Source: an uncultured Sphaerochaeta sp. | GTDB taxonomy: Bacteria; Spirochaetota; Spirochaetia; Sphaerochaetales; Sphaerochaetaceae | Direction of reading: 5' to 3' | Length of the DNA stretch: 64,000 nt | NCBI RefSeq assembly: GCF_963677075.1 | Contig: NZ_OY781873.1 | Coordinates: forward strand, 2,443,715 to 2,507,714 | Shown here: piece after piece, positions 17,761 through 26,250 of the stretch | Layout: each line of letters begins with the position of its first letter | Position numbering within the stretch: position 1 is the first letter of the stretch | Program-made: the position numbers and the translations under genes | Notes under the pieces: generated by a model | What the model was told of the DNA's origin: nothing | The model's input: the letters and a program-made list of their open reading frames with translations, nothing else | Database searches by the model: none

Positions 17761-18255
17761 TCAGGAATCGTTACCTTCTAATTTTGTAGCATTTTCCTCC
17801 AATTTTTTAAGTTTATGTATATAGAATCGTTGGAATAGCTTTTTAATTTGAAGAATAAAATTATCATCATTAAATTTTGTGAAAAGTAAATATAAATAAC
17901 TTGCAATGCTAATAAAATACCACAATCCCTTCCCAAATGAACCAATCTGCTTTTCAAGAAGAATTGCCACCAAGTAAATTAGAACAAATGGTACTAAATG
18001 AAGAATATAATACATAACTGCCAGAATGTAAGATGCAAATTCGCTTATATCAAAATCATTGTTCTTAATATGCTCCAAATTCTCATATAAGTAAAAATTA
18101 ATTGTGGACTTTTCTTTATCTGATATAAAATCTTTTTTCTTCATACCCTTTATTACTATACCTAGAAGCTTGATATTACCAATTCGTGCTCTTCTCTTGT
18201 CCTCTTCTGTGCATGGTAATGCCCCAAGTAAATTCATTGCTTCTTCCGGTTTCAT
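17761..18255 (-). CDS. Small island membrane protein of unknown function
   Basis: Start uncertain: ATG at 18255 (164 aa) follows AAGGAACTACAGG, while a GTG at 18291 would add 12 residues without a site. The N-terminal third is soluble and charged, followed by two or three hydrophobic helices near residues 75-130 and a basic, helical C-terminus with FQRFYIHKLKKLEE. It lies directly downstream of mcrC on the same strand, 55 nt after its stop, and may be in that operon. I do not recognise it. Confidence 0.55.
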   Translation of the reverse strand: MKPEEAMNLLGALPCTEEDKRRARIGNIKLLGIVIKGMKKKDFISDKEKSTINFYLYENLEHIKNNDFDISEFASYILAVMYYILHLVPFVLIYLVAILLEKQIGSFGKGLWYFISIASYLYLLFTKFNDDNFILQIKKLFQRFYIHKLKKLEENATKLEGNDS

Positions 18256-18310
18256 ATCCTGTAGTTCCTTACCAATTAATATGATTCTCACAAATTATAG
18301 AAATTTCTAG

Positions 18311-19570
18311 TTAGTCAAAAAGTATATCTACAATTGATTGCAAGTACTTATTTGTCAACAAACCATTTTCATCAACCATTTTAATTTTTACAAATCCGAA
18401 TTCATGCTTATAATCTGGTAAAGCATCAGGAACCAAAAATTCATTCCATTTTATCACACTATCACTTGAATCTGTTGAGTTAGGATAAAGAAGTAGCGCT
18501 CTGCGAGAATTGAAATATAGATTATACGTAAACATCTGCCTTACATCATGAATATTAGGTACATCATCAATAATTTTCCACTTGGTATCCATTACAAAAG
18601 TTTTATGACTATTCCTTACCACGATATCTGGATACAGGTTTGTTCCACTAAAGAAGGTTCTTTTCTCTTTTCGTATCACTTCAATAAAGGGGTCTTTCAT
18701 ATAAGTAATTTCTTTGAACAGTTTGAAAACCACTCTTTCAAATAATTGGTTCATATCAAACATTAATGCAAAGAGAAGGGGCTTACCATAGTTCATTGTG
18801 GGGCCTTTATTTTGAAGAATACTGCATGCAAGAAGTATTGGAATTTTATATCGAGCAGTCTGCCGATTGAATTCTATTCGCTTAAGATAATTTTCATTTG
18901 GAAAGTAGGGAGATATCTCATAAAAATAATTTTCAACATTTTTTAAACGTTGGTGTAATTCATAGGGACATACATCATGAAGAACCATAAGTGCAGCTTT
19001 CAATATCCCATTTAATTGATGATCAATAGTATAGACCGTATGGTTTGTCCACCACTGACTGGGTCGTAAAGAATTTTTTTGCAAATTTTTCGCAAACAGA
19101 AGACGACCCTTAAGCGTATTTACATTTGCCTCGACCGAACAATATCTTTTGCATAAACCTTGATTGATTAAATCTTCGAGACTTGATAAGAATTGATAGA
19201 ACAAAACATAACGGAGAGAACTCTTTCCCATGGAATGAAATGCTCGGGATCTAGTTTGAGCAGTAATGTACCCATTAATCTCCAACATCTGTAAGAGAAC
19301 CTTTTTTGATATTACCTCATCTTTGGGCTCTGTAGATACATTCTTATTCACCTTTGGAAGGACTTCTATTGTTATCTGATCTATTGAGAATATCCCTACG
19401 TACTGATTGAACTTTATTTTTTTATATCCAATGGAAAAATACCTATCATCAACATAATCATGAAAGTAACACAATGAATTGAATATGGAGTCAGAAATTT
19501 CGGAAAGTGCTAGAATATCATGCTCATATACACAAATCGTTGATAGATTACTACCTTGTTTACTATTCAT
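18311..19570 (-). CDS. mcrC: McrC-like restriction nuclease subunit
   Basis: 419 aa. The C-terminal part carries the McrC nuclease core: YPDIVVRN...FVMDTKWK near 313-333, the PD-(D/E)xK pattern D-Xn-D-x-K. N-terminal and middle blocks (EVLPKVNKN; RYCSVEANVNTLKGRLLFAKNLQKN) are typical of McrC. The gene overlaps mcrB by 8 nt. In McrBC, McrC binds the McrB hexamer, stimulates GTP hydrolysis and cuts DNA after translocation between modified sites. Confidence 0.9.
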   Translation of the reverse strand: MNSKQGSNLSTICVYEHDILALSEISDSIFNSLCYFHDYVDDRYFSIGYKKIKFNQYVGIFSIDQITIEVLPKVNKNVSTEPKDEVISKKVLLQMLEINGYITAQTRSRAFHSMGKSSLRYVLFYQFLSSLEDLINQGLCKRYCSVEANVNTLKGRLLFAKNLQKNSLRPSQWWTNHTVYTIDHQLNGILKAALMVLHDVCPYELHQRLKNVENYFYEISPYFPNENYLKRIEFNRQTARYKIPILLACSILQNKGPTMNYGKPLLFALMFDMNQLFERVVFKLFKEITYMKDPFIEVIRKEKRTFFSGTNLYPDIVVRNSHKTFVMDTKWKIIDDVPNIHDVRQMFTYNLYFNSRRALLLYPNSTDSSDSVIKWNEFLVPDALPDYKHEFGFVKIKMVDENGLLTNKYLQSIVDILFD

Positions 19571-21704
19571 ATAGACTCTTCAAGACCTCAATAACTGACT
19601 TATCGCTTTCCATCAAGATAGATTCAAAGCACATGACTTCATATTCCTGAAGACTATTTTCTGGACCTTCAAATGGATGGTAAGTATATTTTTTCTCGCG
19701 CACAATTTTTGGTCCAAGAATCTGTTTGAGTTTTTCTGGATTATTGAATAGATATTCCTGAAGTTGTGGCACAATCTTATTATCCAATATTTTAACAAGA
19801 GCCTCTAATGAATCCGGAGCATTATGTAATTCACAGAATGAAGCATGACCAATGGTATGATCCATATCTAATACTTGGGTAATTCTTTCATTTAGAGCTG
19901 TTAATAATTTTCTAAGATCTATCTCGAGATCATCAGGTTGAATGATTACTTCAATATTTGGATAGGTTGCTTTAAAAGTAAACCGTCGTCTTAACGCTGA
20001 ATCAAGAGTTTCTATACTCCTATCAGCTGTATTCATTGTTCCGATAATAAATAGATTTGCTGGTACACTGAAATATGATTTCGAATACGGTAGTTTTGCA
20101 ATTACTTCATGATCACCTCCAAGACGTTTATCGGATTCAATCAATGTAATAAGTTCACCAAAAATATTTGCAATGTTTCCCCTATTAATTTCGTCTATTA
20201 CAACATAATGAGGTGCTGCCTGATTGAATTTGATCTTTCTTTCTGCTTTTGTAGTTTCAAGCGCAGATTGAAGATCACTGTATCCGGCTTTTTGTGCCGC
20301 TCGATCACATGCTAATAAGAATATACCCTTCTCAATATGATAACTTATACTATTATCCTCTGAGTCGCCCTCTTCAGACAGTACAGGCTTAATCCCTTCA
20401 ATAAAGTCTTCGTAACTATACGATTGATGGAAAGTCACTATTTCATAATCATGTTTTCTTTCAAGGATATCTTCAGCTGTCATTTCACTTTCTGGATTTT
20501 TAGTCATGACTATTCCATTTTCAGCTAAACCTTGGATGAAAGAATCCCATCTCGTACCATTGTTGAGTCTGCAAAAAGCCATAGTTTGCGTTGCATTTAG
20601 AAGAATTGGCTGGCTGAATATTCGAATCCATTCAACCTCGACTGTCTGGAATGGAAAATCAGTATGAATCGCCCGTGAGTAATCATAATCGTGCAATGCT
20701 TTGGCTAACCCAAAAAGTTCATATCCACGTATAATTGCAAAATAGTCACCCTCCTTCACTTCAGAAAACCGCTTAATTATTGATCTATGTCCATTATTGA
20801 ACGTTAGATTACGTAAGTCTCCGAGATTATTGCCACACCATTCATATCCAATTCGGTTGCCTTGTGAGAGTTTATTCCAAAGTCTACCTCCACGTCCGGG
20901 GGCTAAATGCCAAACAACGGCATCTCCTAGAGGAATATTAATACTATCTCGATCATTGGGAGACAAATTCTGCACGTATGTTTCATCTAGCTTTTCAAGA
21001 AATTGTAAAACTTTGAATGTTTTCCCAGTTCCTGGAGGACCAAAGTAAATTGTATTCAAGTTTTCCATTCTGTTTTCAGAAGAATCAATAATCTCTGGAA
21101 CTAAACTCCTCTGATAGTCTGACCAGAGGTTTCTAGCATAAGTAAAGACATCTTCATTTCCTTTTCTTCTAGTCAAGGCCTTATGATATTCAGATATATT
21201 TAATTCCACATTATTGTTTAAAAACTTTAAGACTTGGGGATTAAAAATCCCAATTATTATAGGATTCTTAAAATCAGGCTGATAATGAAAAGCAATTTTC
21301 CATTTATAGGCTACTCCTAAATCTATATCGTCAATAGCCGATAGGTCATCACGACTTACTGCTTCAATAATTTTGACAACATTATTTTTAACATTTACGA
21401 ATGCTTCTTCATGTGTTTCGCCATATTTCTTATACCAAGCATATTTTTGTGTATATTTTAATCCACGACCATCAATTTTCTCTGTCTTATCGGATCTTGA
21501 ATATATCCCAAATTTAAAAGAGGATCCCCCCCATATAGAACCACAGTCCTGCAACTTCGCCTCAATCCAATACGTAAAGGAGTCTGGTTCTTCCTTTTCT
21601 TTATCGGATTTAGTCTTAGTATATTCTTCCAGTGTCATATTCTGAACTTTGGAAAGTGGCCATTCCTTTTTAAATTTTTCACACAGAGCAAATAGATCTT
21701 CCAT
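19563..21704 (-). CDS. mcrB: McrB-like AAA+ GTPase with an internal inserted domain
   Basis: 713 aa. Residues 1-210: a DNA-recognition-type N-terminal region of unknown class. Walker A GPPGTGKTF at about 222-230. Canonical McrB continues soon after to HQSYSYEDFIEGIKP, but here that block is near 426-440 and about 140 residues intervene (258-395). The insert (VVWHLAPGRGGRLW, VKEGDYFAIIRGYELFGLA, VEVEWI) looks like an EVE/PUA-type base-reading fold. Walker B VVIDEINRGN and the McrB guanine-specificity motif IGTMNTADRS follow. It works with McrC as a modification-dependent restriction motor. Confidence 0.88.
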   Translation of the reverse strand: MEDLFALCEKFKKEWPLSKVQNMTLEEYTKTKSDKEKEEPDSFTYWIEAKLQDCGSIWGGSSFKFGIYSRSDKTEKIDGRGLKYTQKYAWYKKYGETHEEAFVNVKNNVVKIIEAVSRDDLSAIDDIDLGVAYKWKIAFHYQPDFKNPIIIGIFNPQVLKFLNNNVELNISEYHKALTRRKGNEDVFTYARNLWSDYQRSLVPEIIDSSENRMENLNTIYFGPPGTGKTFKVLQFLEKLDETYVQNLSPNDRDSINIPLGDAVVWHLAPGRGGRLWNKLSQGNRIGYEWCGNNLGDLRNLTFNNGHRSIIKRFSEVKEGDYFAIIRGYELFGLAKALHDYDYSRAIHTDFPFQTVEVEWIRIFSQPILLNATQTMAFCRLNNGTRWDSFIQGLAENGIVMTKNPESEMTAEDILERKHDYEIVTFHQSYSYEDFIEGIKPVLSEEGDSEDNSISYHIEKGIFLLACDRAAQKAGYSDLQSALETTKAERKIKFNQAAPHYVVIDEINRGNIANIFGELITLIESDKRLGGDHEVIAKLPYSKSYFSVPANLFIIGTMNTADRSIETLDSALRRRFTFKATYPNIEVIIQPDDLEIDLRKLLTALNERITQVLDMDHTIGHASFCELHNAPDSLEALVKILDNKIVPQLQEYLFNNPEKLKQILGPKIVREKKYTYHPFEGPENSLQEYEVMCFESILMESDKSVIEVLKSLYE

Positions 21705-21748
21705 TATAAACCTCTTTTAATCCAATTTTCTTTGATGATATGCTTGAT

Positions 21749-24301
21749 TCATTTCAAATAAATATCTTTAACCGGATGGTAATCCATGGTATTTGGATGC
21801 CAGCCGCCCCACTTGTCAGTATCAATCATGTTGATTGCTACATAGTAGTAGAAAGGCATGATACCCATATCCTTGTTGATCATGATATCTTCAGCGGTCT
21901 TGAGAACACCGAAGCGATCTTCGCCTGCGGGCATTCTGGCTGCTTCATTGATCAACAGGTCATAGATTTCGTTCTCATACCTACCACCATTCATACCGGC
22001 ACCGGTGATGAACATGTCGAGGAAGGTATTTGGATCCTGGTAGTCACCTACCCATCCTGCACGTGCAATCTCGAAGTTGCCTTCGTTACGGTTTGCAAGA
22101 TAGGTCTGCCATTCCTGGTTCTCAAGAACGACGTTGATGCCAAGATTGTCCTTCCATTCCTGCTGCAAGAACTCAGCAATCTGCCTGTGACCTTCATTGG
22201 TATTGTACAGAATGGTTGAGGTCGGGAATCCAGCACCGTTGGGGTAGCCAGCTCTAGCCAAGAGATCCTGTGCCTCGGCAATCATGTCATCCATGTTGTC
22301 GTGGGGGAACTCAAGAGCATCATAGCCAGCCATCGGAGGTACGATACCCCATGCAGGAATCTGTCCAGCTCTGGTTACACCTTCAACAAGTGCTTCGCGG
22401 TCGATGGCCAATGACAGCGCGCGGCGGACATCGGGGTTGTCGAAAGGAGCTACTTCGTTCTGGAAGACATAGTAGTAGGTGGAAAGCTGTGGGGAAGACT
22501 GGAAGTCAGAACGCATCTGAGCAGCAGAGAGCTGGTCATTCGGTACGTTGGTTGCCCAGTCAATCTCACCATTGAGGTACATGTTGTAGTTGGTGGTGTC
22601 ACTGTCAGAGGAGTAGAAGATGACCTTGTCAAGTGCTACATTCTCCTTGTCCCAGTACGTGTCACTCTTGGTGGCGGTAAGGGAGGTCTGGGGAATTCTC
22701 TCAGTGAGCACGAACGGACCATTACCTACAAAGTTCTCAGGACTTGTCCACTTGTCGCCAAACTCTTCGATGGCGTGCTTGGGAACGATTGAGAAACTGT
22801 AGTGGGTCAGTGCATCAATTGCATACGGGAGGGGACCGATGAGGTCCATCTGGAAGGTTCTTTCGTCAAGAGCGCGGATTCCCACTGCCTCAGGACCAGC
22901 CTCTCCAGCGTTGAACTCTGTTGCACCCTGAAGGAACATGCAAGGGAACCATGCATATGGTCCTGCAGTTGCGGGATCAAGCAGTCTCAACCAGCTGTAG
23001 ACAACATCGTCGGCGGTGATGGCAACGCCATCAGACCAAACTGCATCTTCACGAAGGGTGAAGGTGTACTGAGTGCCATCTTCATTGACTTCCCAGCTTT
23101 CAGCAACGCCAGGAACAGCAAGAGCAGTCGCAGGATCGATTGCTACCAAGCCTTCGAAAAGAGCCTCGAAAATTCTATGTTCGGGAACTCCCTGGATAAG
23201 AGCTGGGTCGAGTGACTCGGGCTCTGCACCATTGGAAATGCGGAACACAACGTTTCCTGCAGAAGGAGTTAATAAGGCGGTAGGGAAATTACCAATCATC
23301 CTGTTCTCTTCATCAATATGGGAGATGTAACCAGAACTATCTGTTAATAAGACAGGAGCGTTTCTTGATCTCAAATCATGCTTTATGTTTTCTCTGGTTG
23401 TATATGAAGTAATACCACTTGACGAATCATCAATTTTTATTGGCTCAAAATTAAGATCTTCATCTACCATGAAACTGTGAAGAATTATTGGGGTATCGAG
23501 TATTCTTGCATAAAGAATCTTTTCATCTTTTAACATATGGATTGAATCGACCACTATTAGATATCGTTTTACAATAGTTGTCAAATAATCTGGGTAAGTA
23601 TGGTCGGGGACTATGTGCCACCCCACTCTTGCTGAAAGAGCTTCTTTTCTACGTGATTCATCAAACTCAATGATTGCTGAACGCACAGCATCTTCTGTAT
23701 GATTAGGAGCTAAAAAATCTACCACGATTGTAATACTTGTTTTAGGAATCAGTTTGTTAGAAATACTTAGCTTGATTGGCCATAATCGTTCATTTCTAAG
23801 GTAGGTATCATATTCAATGTCTTCACCAGGTGGAATGTCAATGTACTTGGGTTTCCCAAGATTTTCTTCGTTTATTTCCAGTTGTTCATATAAGACCTCA
23901 AATTCATTCTGATAGGGGTCTGCCAAGTCATAAATTTTCTGTTGATACTCTTTGTTTATTTTGTCAGAAAGCTGTTCTAATTCTTCTACTTTTCTTTCTT
24001 CAAGCTGTGCATCAGTTTCCCATAGTTCAGGATTCATAGTACTGATTCTTTGAGACTCTTGGGTGAATTGTTCTGTGTAGTAATTATAATACTTATCAGC
24101 TTCTTTAAAATATGATTCAAGATTTTGATTTATGTTCTTAATGATCAGTGAATGAGCCTTCATGACAGCCTGCATATCATCACTGCTTGAACCAATCTTG
24201 ATATAGGCTTCTTCATTAGTACCACTGGCAAACACTTGAGAGATTAAAATTATTGAGAGCACGAAAACTAACAAGAAAGGTGTCCTTTTTATAGACCTCA
24301 T
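21749..24301 (-). CDS. Chimeric exported protein: unknown N-terminus fused to OppA-like peptide-binding protein
   Basis: 850 aa, much longer than usual OppA (~540). Residues 1-25 are a signal peptide ending QVFASG. Residues 30-345 are charged, partly coiled-coil (EERKVEELEQLSDKINKEYQQ) and unrelated to OppA. From about 347 (VVFRISNGAEPESLDPAL) to the end it is a full mature SBP_bac_5 domain, including the VRRALSLAIDREALV block. Base usage changes at the join near 23.26 kb: the OppA part is visibly richer in G+C and resembles the chromosomal genes, while the N-terminal part is A+T-rich. No opp permease or ATPase lies nearby, so it is either a recombination product or a stand-alone binding protein. 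Confidence 0.75.
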   Translation of the reverse strand: MRSIKRTPFLLVFVLSIILISQVFASGTNEEAYIKIGSSSDDMQAVMKAHSLIIKNINQNLESYFKEADKYYNYYTEQFTQESQRISTMNPELWETDAQLEERKVEELEQLSDKINKEYQQKIYDLADPYQNEFEVLYEQLEINEENLGKPKYIDIPPGEDIEYDTYLRNERLWPIKLSISNKLIPKTSITIVVDFLAPNHTEDAVRSAIIEFDESRRKEALSARVGWHIVPDHTYPDYLTTIVKRYLIVVDSIHMLKDEKILYARILDTPIILHSFMVDEDLNFEPIKIDDSSSGITSYTTRENIKHDLRSRNAPVLLTDSSGYISHIDEENRMIGNFPTALLTPSAGNVVFRISNGAEPESLDPALIQGVPEHRIFEALFEGLVAIDPATALAVPGVAESWEVNEDGTQYTFTLREDAVWSDGVAITADDVVYSWLRLLDPATAGPYAWFPCMFLQGATEFNAGEAGPEAVGIRALDERTFQMDLIGPLPYAIDALTHYSFSIVPKHAIEEFGDKWTSPENFVGNGPFVLTERIPQTSLTATKSDTYWDKENVALDKVIFYSSDSDTTNYNMYLNGEIDWATNVPNDQLSAAQMRSDFQSSPQLSTYYYVFQNEVAPFDNPDVRRALSLAIDREALVEGVTRAGQIPAWGIVPPMAGYDALEFPHDNMDDMIAEAQDLLARAGYPNGAGFPTSTILYNTNEGHRQIAEFLQQEWKDNLGINVVLENQEWQTYLANRNEGNFEIARAGWVGDYQDPNTFLDMFITGAGMNGGRYENEIYDLLINEAARMPAGEDRFGVLKTAEDIMINKDMGIMPFYYYVAINMIDTDKWGGWHPNTMDYHPVKDIYLK

Positions 24302-24432
24302 GATATCAAGGCTCCTTAAACTTTTGCTTTAAGTGATAAATAAAGTATAACACAGAAATTGTGCTATCGAACGATGATATATAAATGGTGTATTACTATG
24401 AACAATTCAAAAACTACGACGAGATTACCCTA

Positions 24433-25623
24433 TCAATAGCCCTCAGCATCTCGCAGTCTATTAATGGTTTCTCTTATCAGAGTTATCCATTCAGTCTCAT
24501 GCTCTAGGTATGTTTTCACATTGAAGTATTTTCTGTTCTTTTGTCTGACACCCCAACTGAATGTTGAAACAGAATCATCCAGATAGCCTCCGACAATGGT
24601 AGCTAGCCTCTCTAAATACTCTCTTCCAATCTCTGGGTGCCCTAATTCACTGGTTTTATTCACTATCCCGAAAAACCAGACCTCTCCAGTCTCTTGGAGG
24701 GATGCAAAATTATATGTCTCATCATTGGACTTAAGATTCAAAGAAAGCTTCTTTCCTCTTCCCACTACAGGGTATACATCCAATTCATTCCCAAGCCTTT
24801 TGATAAAGCGTTGGACTCTAACAGATGATTGATTCCCAATATTCTTTTCCAATCGTTCAAAGAATACTTTTTCTGTAATGGTCTTGCTTTCTTCTTCGCC
24901 AACTACTCCCCTCTTCCCATCATTTGTCCCATCAGAGATTTGATAGATGATTCGTTCAATTTCCTTTGTCTTGGCAATAATTCTTGGAGTTATGATAATC
25001 TGGCCAGAGGAGGGAATAATATAAACCGGCAGTTCTACTAAAGAGAGTGTGAAATTCAAATTTCCATACCGCTGGATGAAATCAGACAACCCTTCCATGT
25101 TCTCACGAATACCATCTCCGATGACCAAGAGTACAAATCTCCCTCGTTGTAGGTTTCTTTGAACTGCATCCACAAAGGAAGCTTCATCCAATTCGTTAGT
25201 ACCGTTTTCATTTACTATGTCATAAAGACTTTTTTTATGAGGATCCTTTCTTGCTTTCAGGCAAGCTTTCTCAAACTGTTCATAGTTCCAAATACTCAAA
25301 TCCTTGGCATATTCGAGTATTTGCCCAATGACTTTTCTTCGAGCTTCAGGGTTCCTCCAAAGCTTGCATTCTCCAATTGCAATAAATCCATATTCGTTTA
25401 CATACACCAAATCCATGCTTCCAGACGGACCTGAGAGCTCTCTACAGATAGGAACCATATCACTGAAGGTCTGTTCGATTTCTGTTATAGGCAACATTTC
25501 AGGATGATTGAAGCATAAGTTCTGAATCCAATCCTCGTTGTAATCATTGGTTGTAAGTGGAATCCTGCTGAGTAAACTTACTTCTCCATCCTTAATGCTA
25601 ATCGGGAGTGTATGCTGCTTCAT
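24433..25623 (-). CDS. Putative PD-(D/E)xK nuclease-like protein
   Basis: 396 aa, starting at the ATG at 25623 with a weak GGGG upstream. A nuclease-like core is visible: VPICRELSGPSGSMDLVYVN, then IAIGECKLWRNPEARRKVIGQILEYA, giving D71, E85 and K87 in the spacing expected of PD-(D/E)xK, plus a conserved Gln in the following helix. The C-terminal half is alpha/beta and unrecognised. Similar proteins are annotated as hypothetical or DUF91/NucS-like in defence loci. It could be a restriction enzyme of the McrBC block, but no partner is evident. Confidence 0.65.
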   Translation of the reverse strand: MKQHTLPISIKDGEVSLLSRIPLTTNDYNEDWIQNLCFNHPEMLPITEIEQTFSDMVPICRELSGPSGSMDLVYVNEYGFIAIGECKLWRNPEARRKVIGQILEYAKDLSIWNYEQFEKACLKARKDPHKKSLYDIVNENGTNELDEASFVDAVQRNLQRGRFVLLVIGDGIRENMEGLSDFIQRYGNLNFTLSLVELPVYIIPSSGQIIITPRIIAKTKEIERIIYQISDGTNDGKRGVVGEEESKTITEKVFFERLEKNIGNQSSVRVQRFIKRLGNELDVYPVVGRGKKLSLNLKSNDETYNFASLQETGEVWFFGIVNKTSELGHPEIGREYLERLATIVGGYLDDSVSTFSWGVRQKNRKYFNVKTYLEHETEWITLIRETINRLRDAEGY

Positions 25624-25825
25624 GTTTGTCCCCTTTTCAATTATCGCTTTTAGTATAGGCCATGATATTTAGGGAAGCAATGAAATGGTAAGGTATAAGA
25701 ATATAATGAATTATCTTTTGTTTATTACTGTTTCCCATATATCCCAGTGTATCAATAATTTTTTCTGAGATTGCTGAACCAAGGAGATAAAAATTGATTT
25801 ATTGTATAGCTCCTATACTTGAGTA

Positions 25826-25960
25826 TCAGAAACAGGTATTTTGAATCCTCAGTAAACTCGGCAATCTCGCGCATTCTCTTGGCGTTAGCCGTCGCGGATT
25901 ACTGTCCACTTGAGGAATTAGAATTTCAGAACCATTCTTAAGATATCGTTTGCTATCTAA
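25826..25960 (-). pseudogene. Remnant of a C5-cytosine DNA methyltransferase C-terminus
   Basis: The minus strand encodes RYLKNGSEILIPQVDSNPRRLTPRECARL before the frame degenerates. RRLTPRECARL is the motif IX-X segment conserved at the C-terminus of Dcm-type methyltransferases (normally followed by QGFP), and GSEILIPQ is typical of the segment just before it. The rest of the gene is missing on both sides, and the open frame upstream runs into the tRNA-trailer repeat. It is a relic of a modification gene lost from this block. Confidence 0.65.
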
Positions 25961-26004
25961 TAGCTCCATACGCAGACAGTAGCTGTCCCAACTTACTCCT
26001 ACTA

Positions 26005-26110
26005 CCACACTCTTGCACTTGCACATACATACCATCTTCCAGAAAAATCAAAAACCCAGGCTGAAGACTGGTTCTTTATGGGCACGATTGGGTTTGAACC
26101 GATGACTACC
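26005..26110 (-). repeat. Diverged tRNA-Val trailer plus tRNA 3' fragment
   Basis: ACTTGCACATACATACCATC, AAAAACCCAGGCTGAAGACTGG and TTTATGGGCACGATTGGG (26077 onwards), followed by TTTGAACCGATGACTACC, match the trailer and 3' end of tRNA-Val at 56642 with scattered differences. Homology ends in the anticodon arm. It looks like an older, decayed attachment site, and it lies directly upstream of the Fic gene. The rest of 25624-26004 holds only the methyltransferase remnant. Confidence 0.65.
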
Positions 26111-26250
26111 ATCTATCGGCAAACAAACCTTCGCTATGTAGCACAATCTGTTTTTCATCCACAACAATCAATGCATAATCACTTTTCATAAATCATATGT
26201 ACAATTCACGAATTACCCATTACTATATTAATTATTCAGGAGAATATAGC

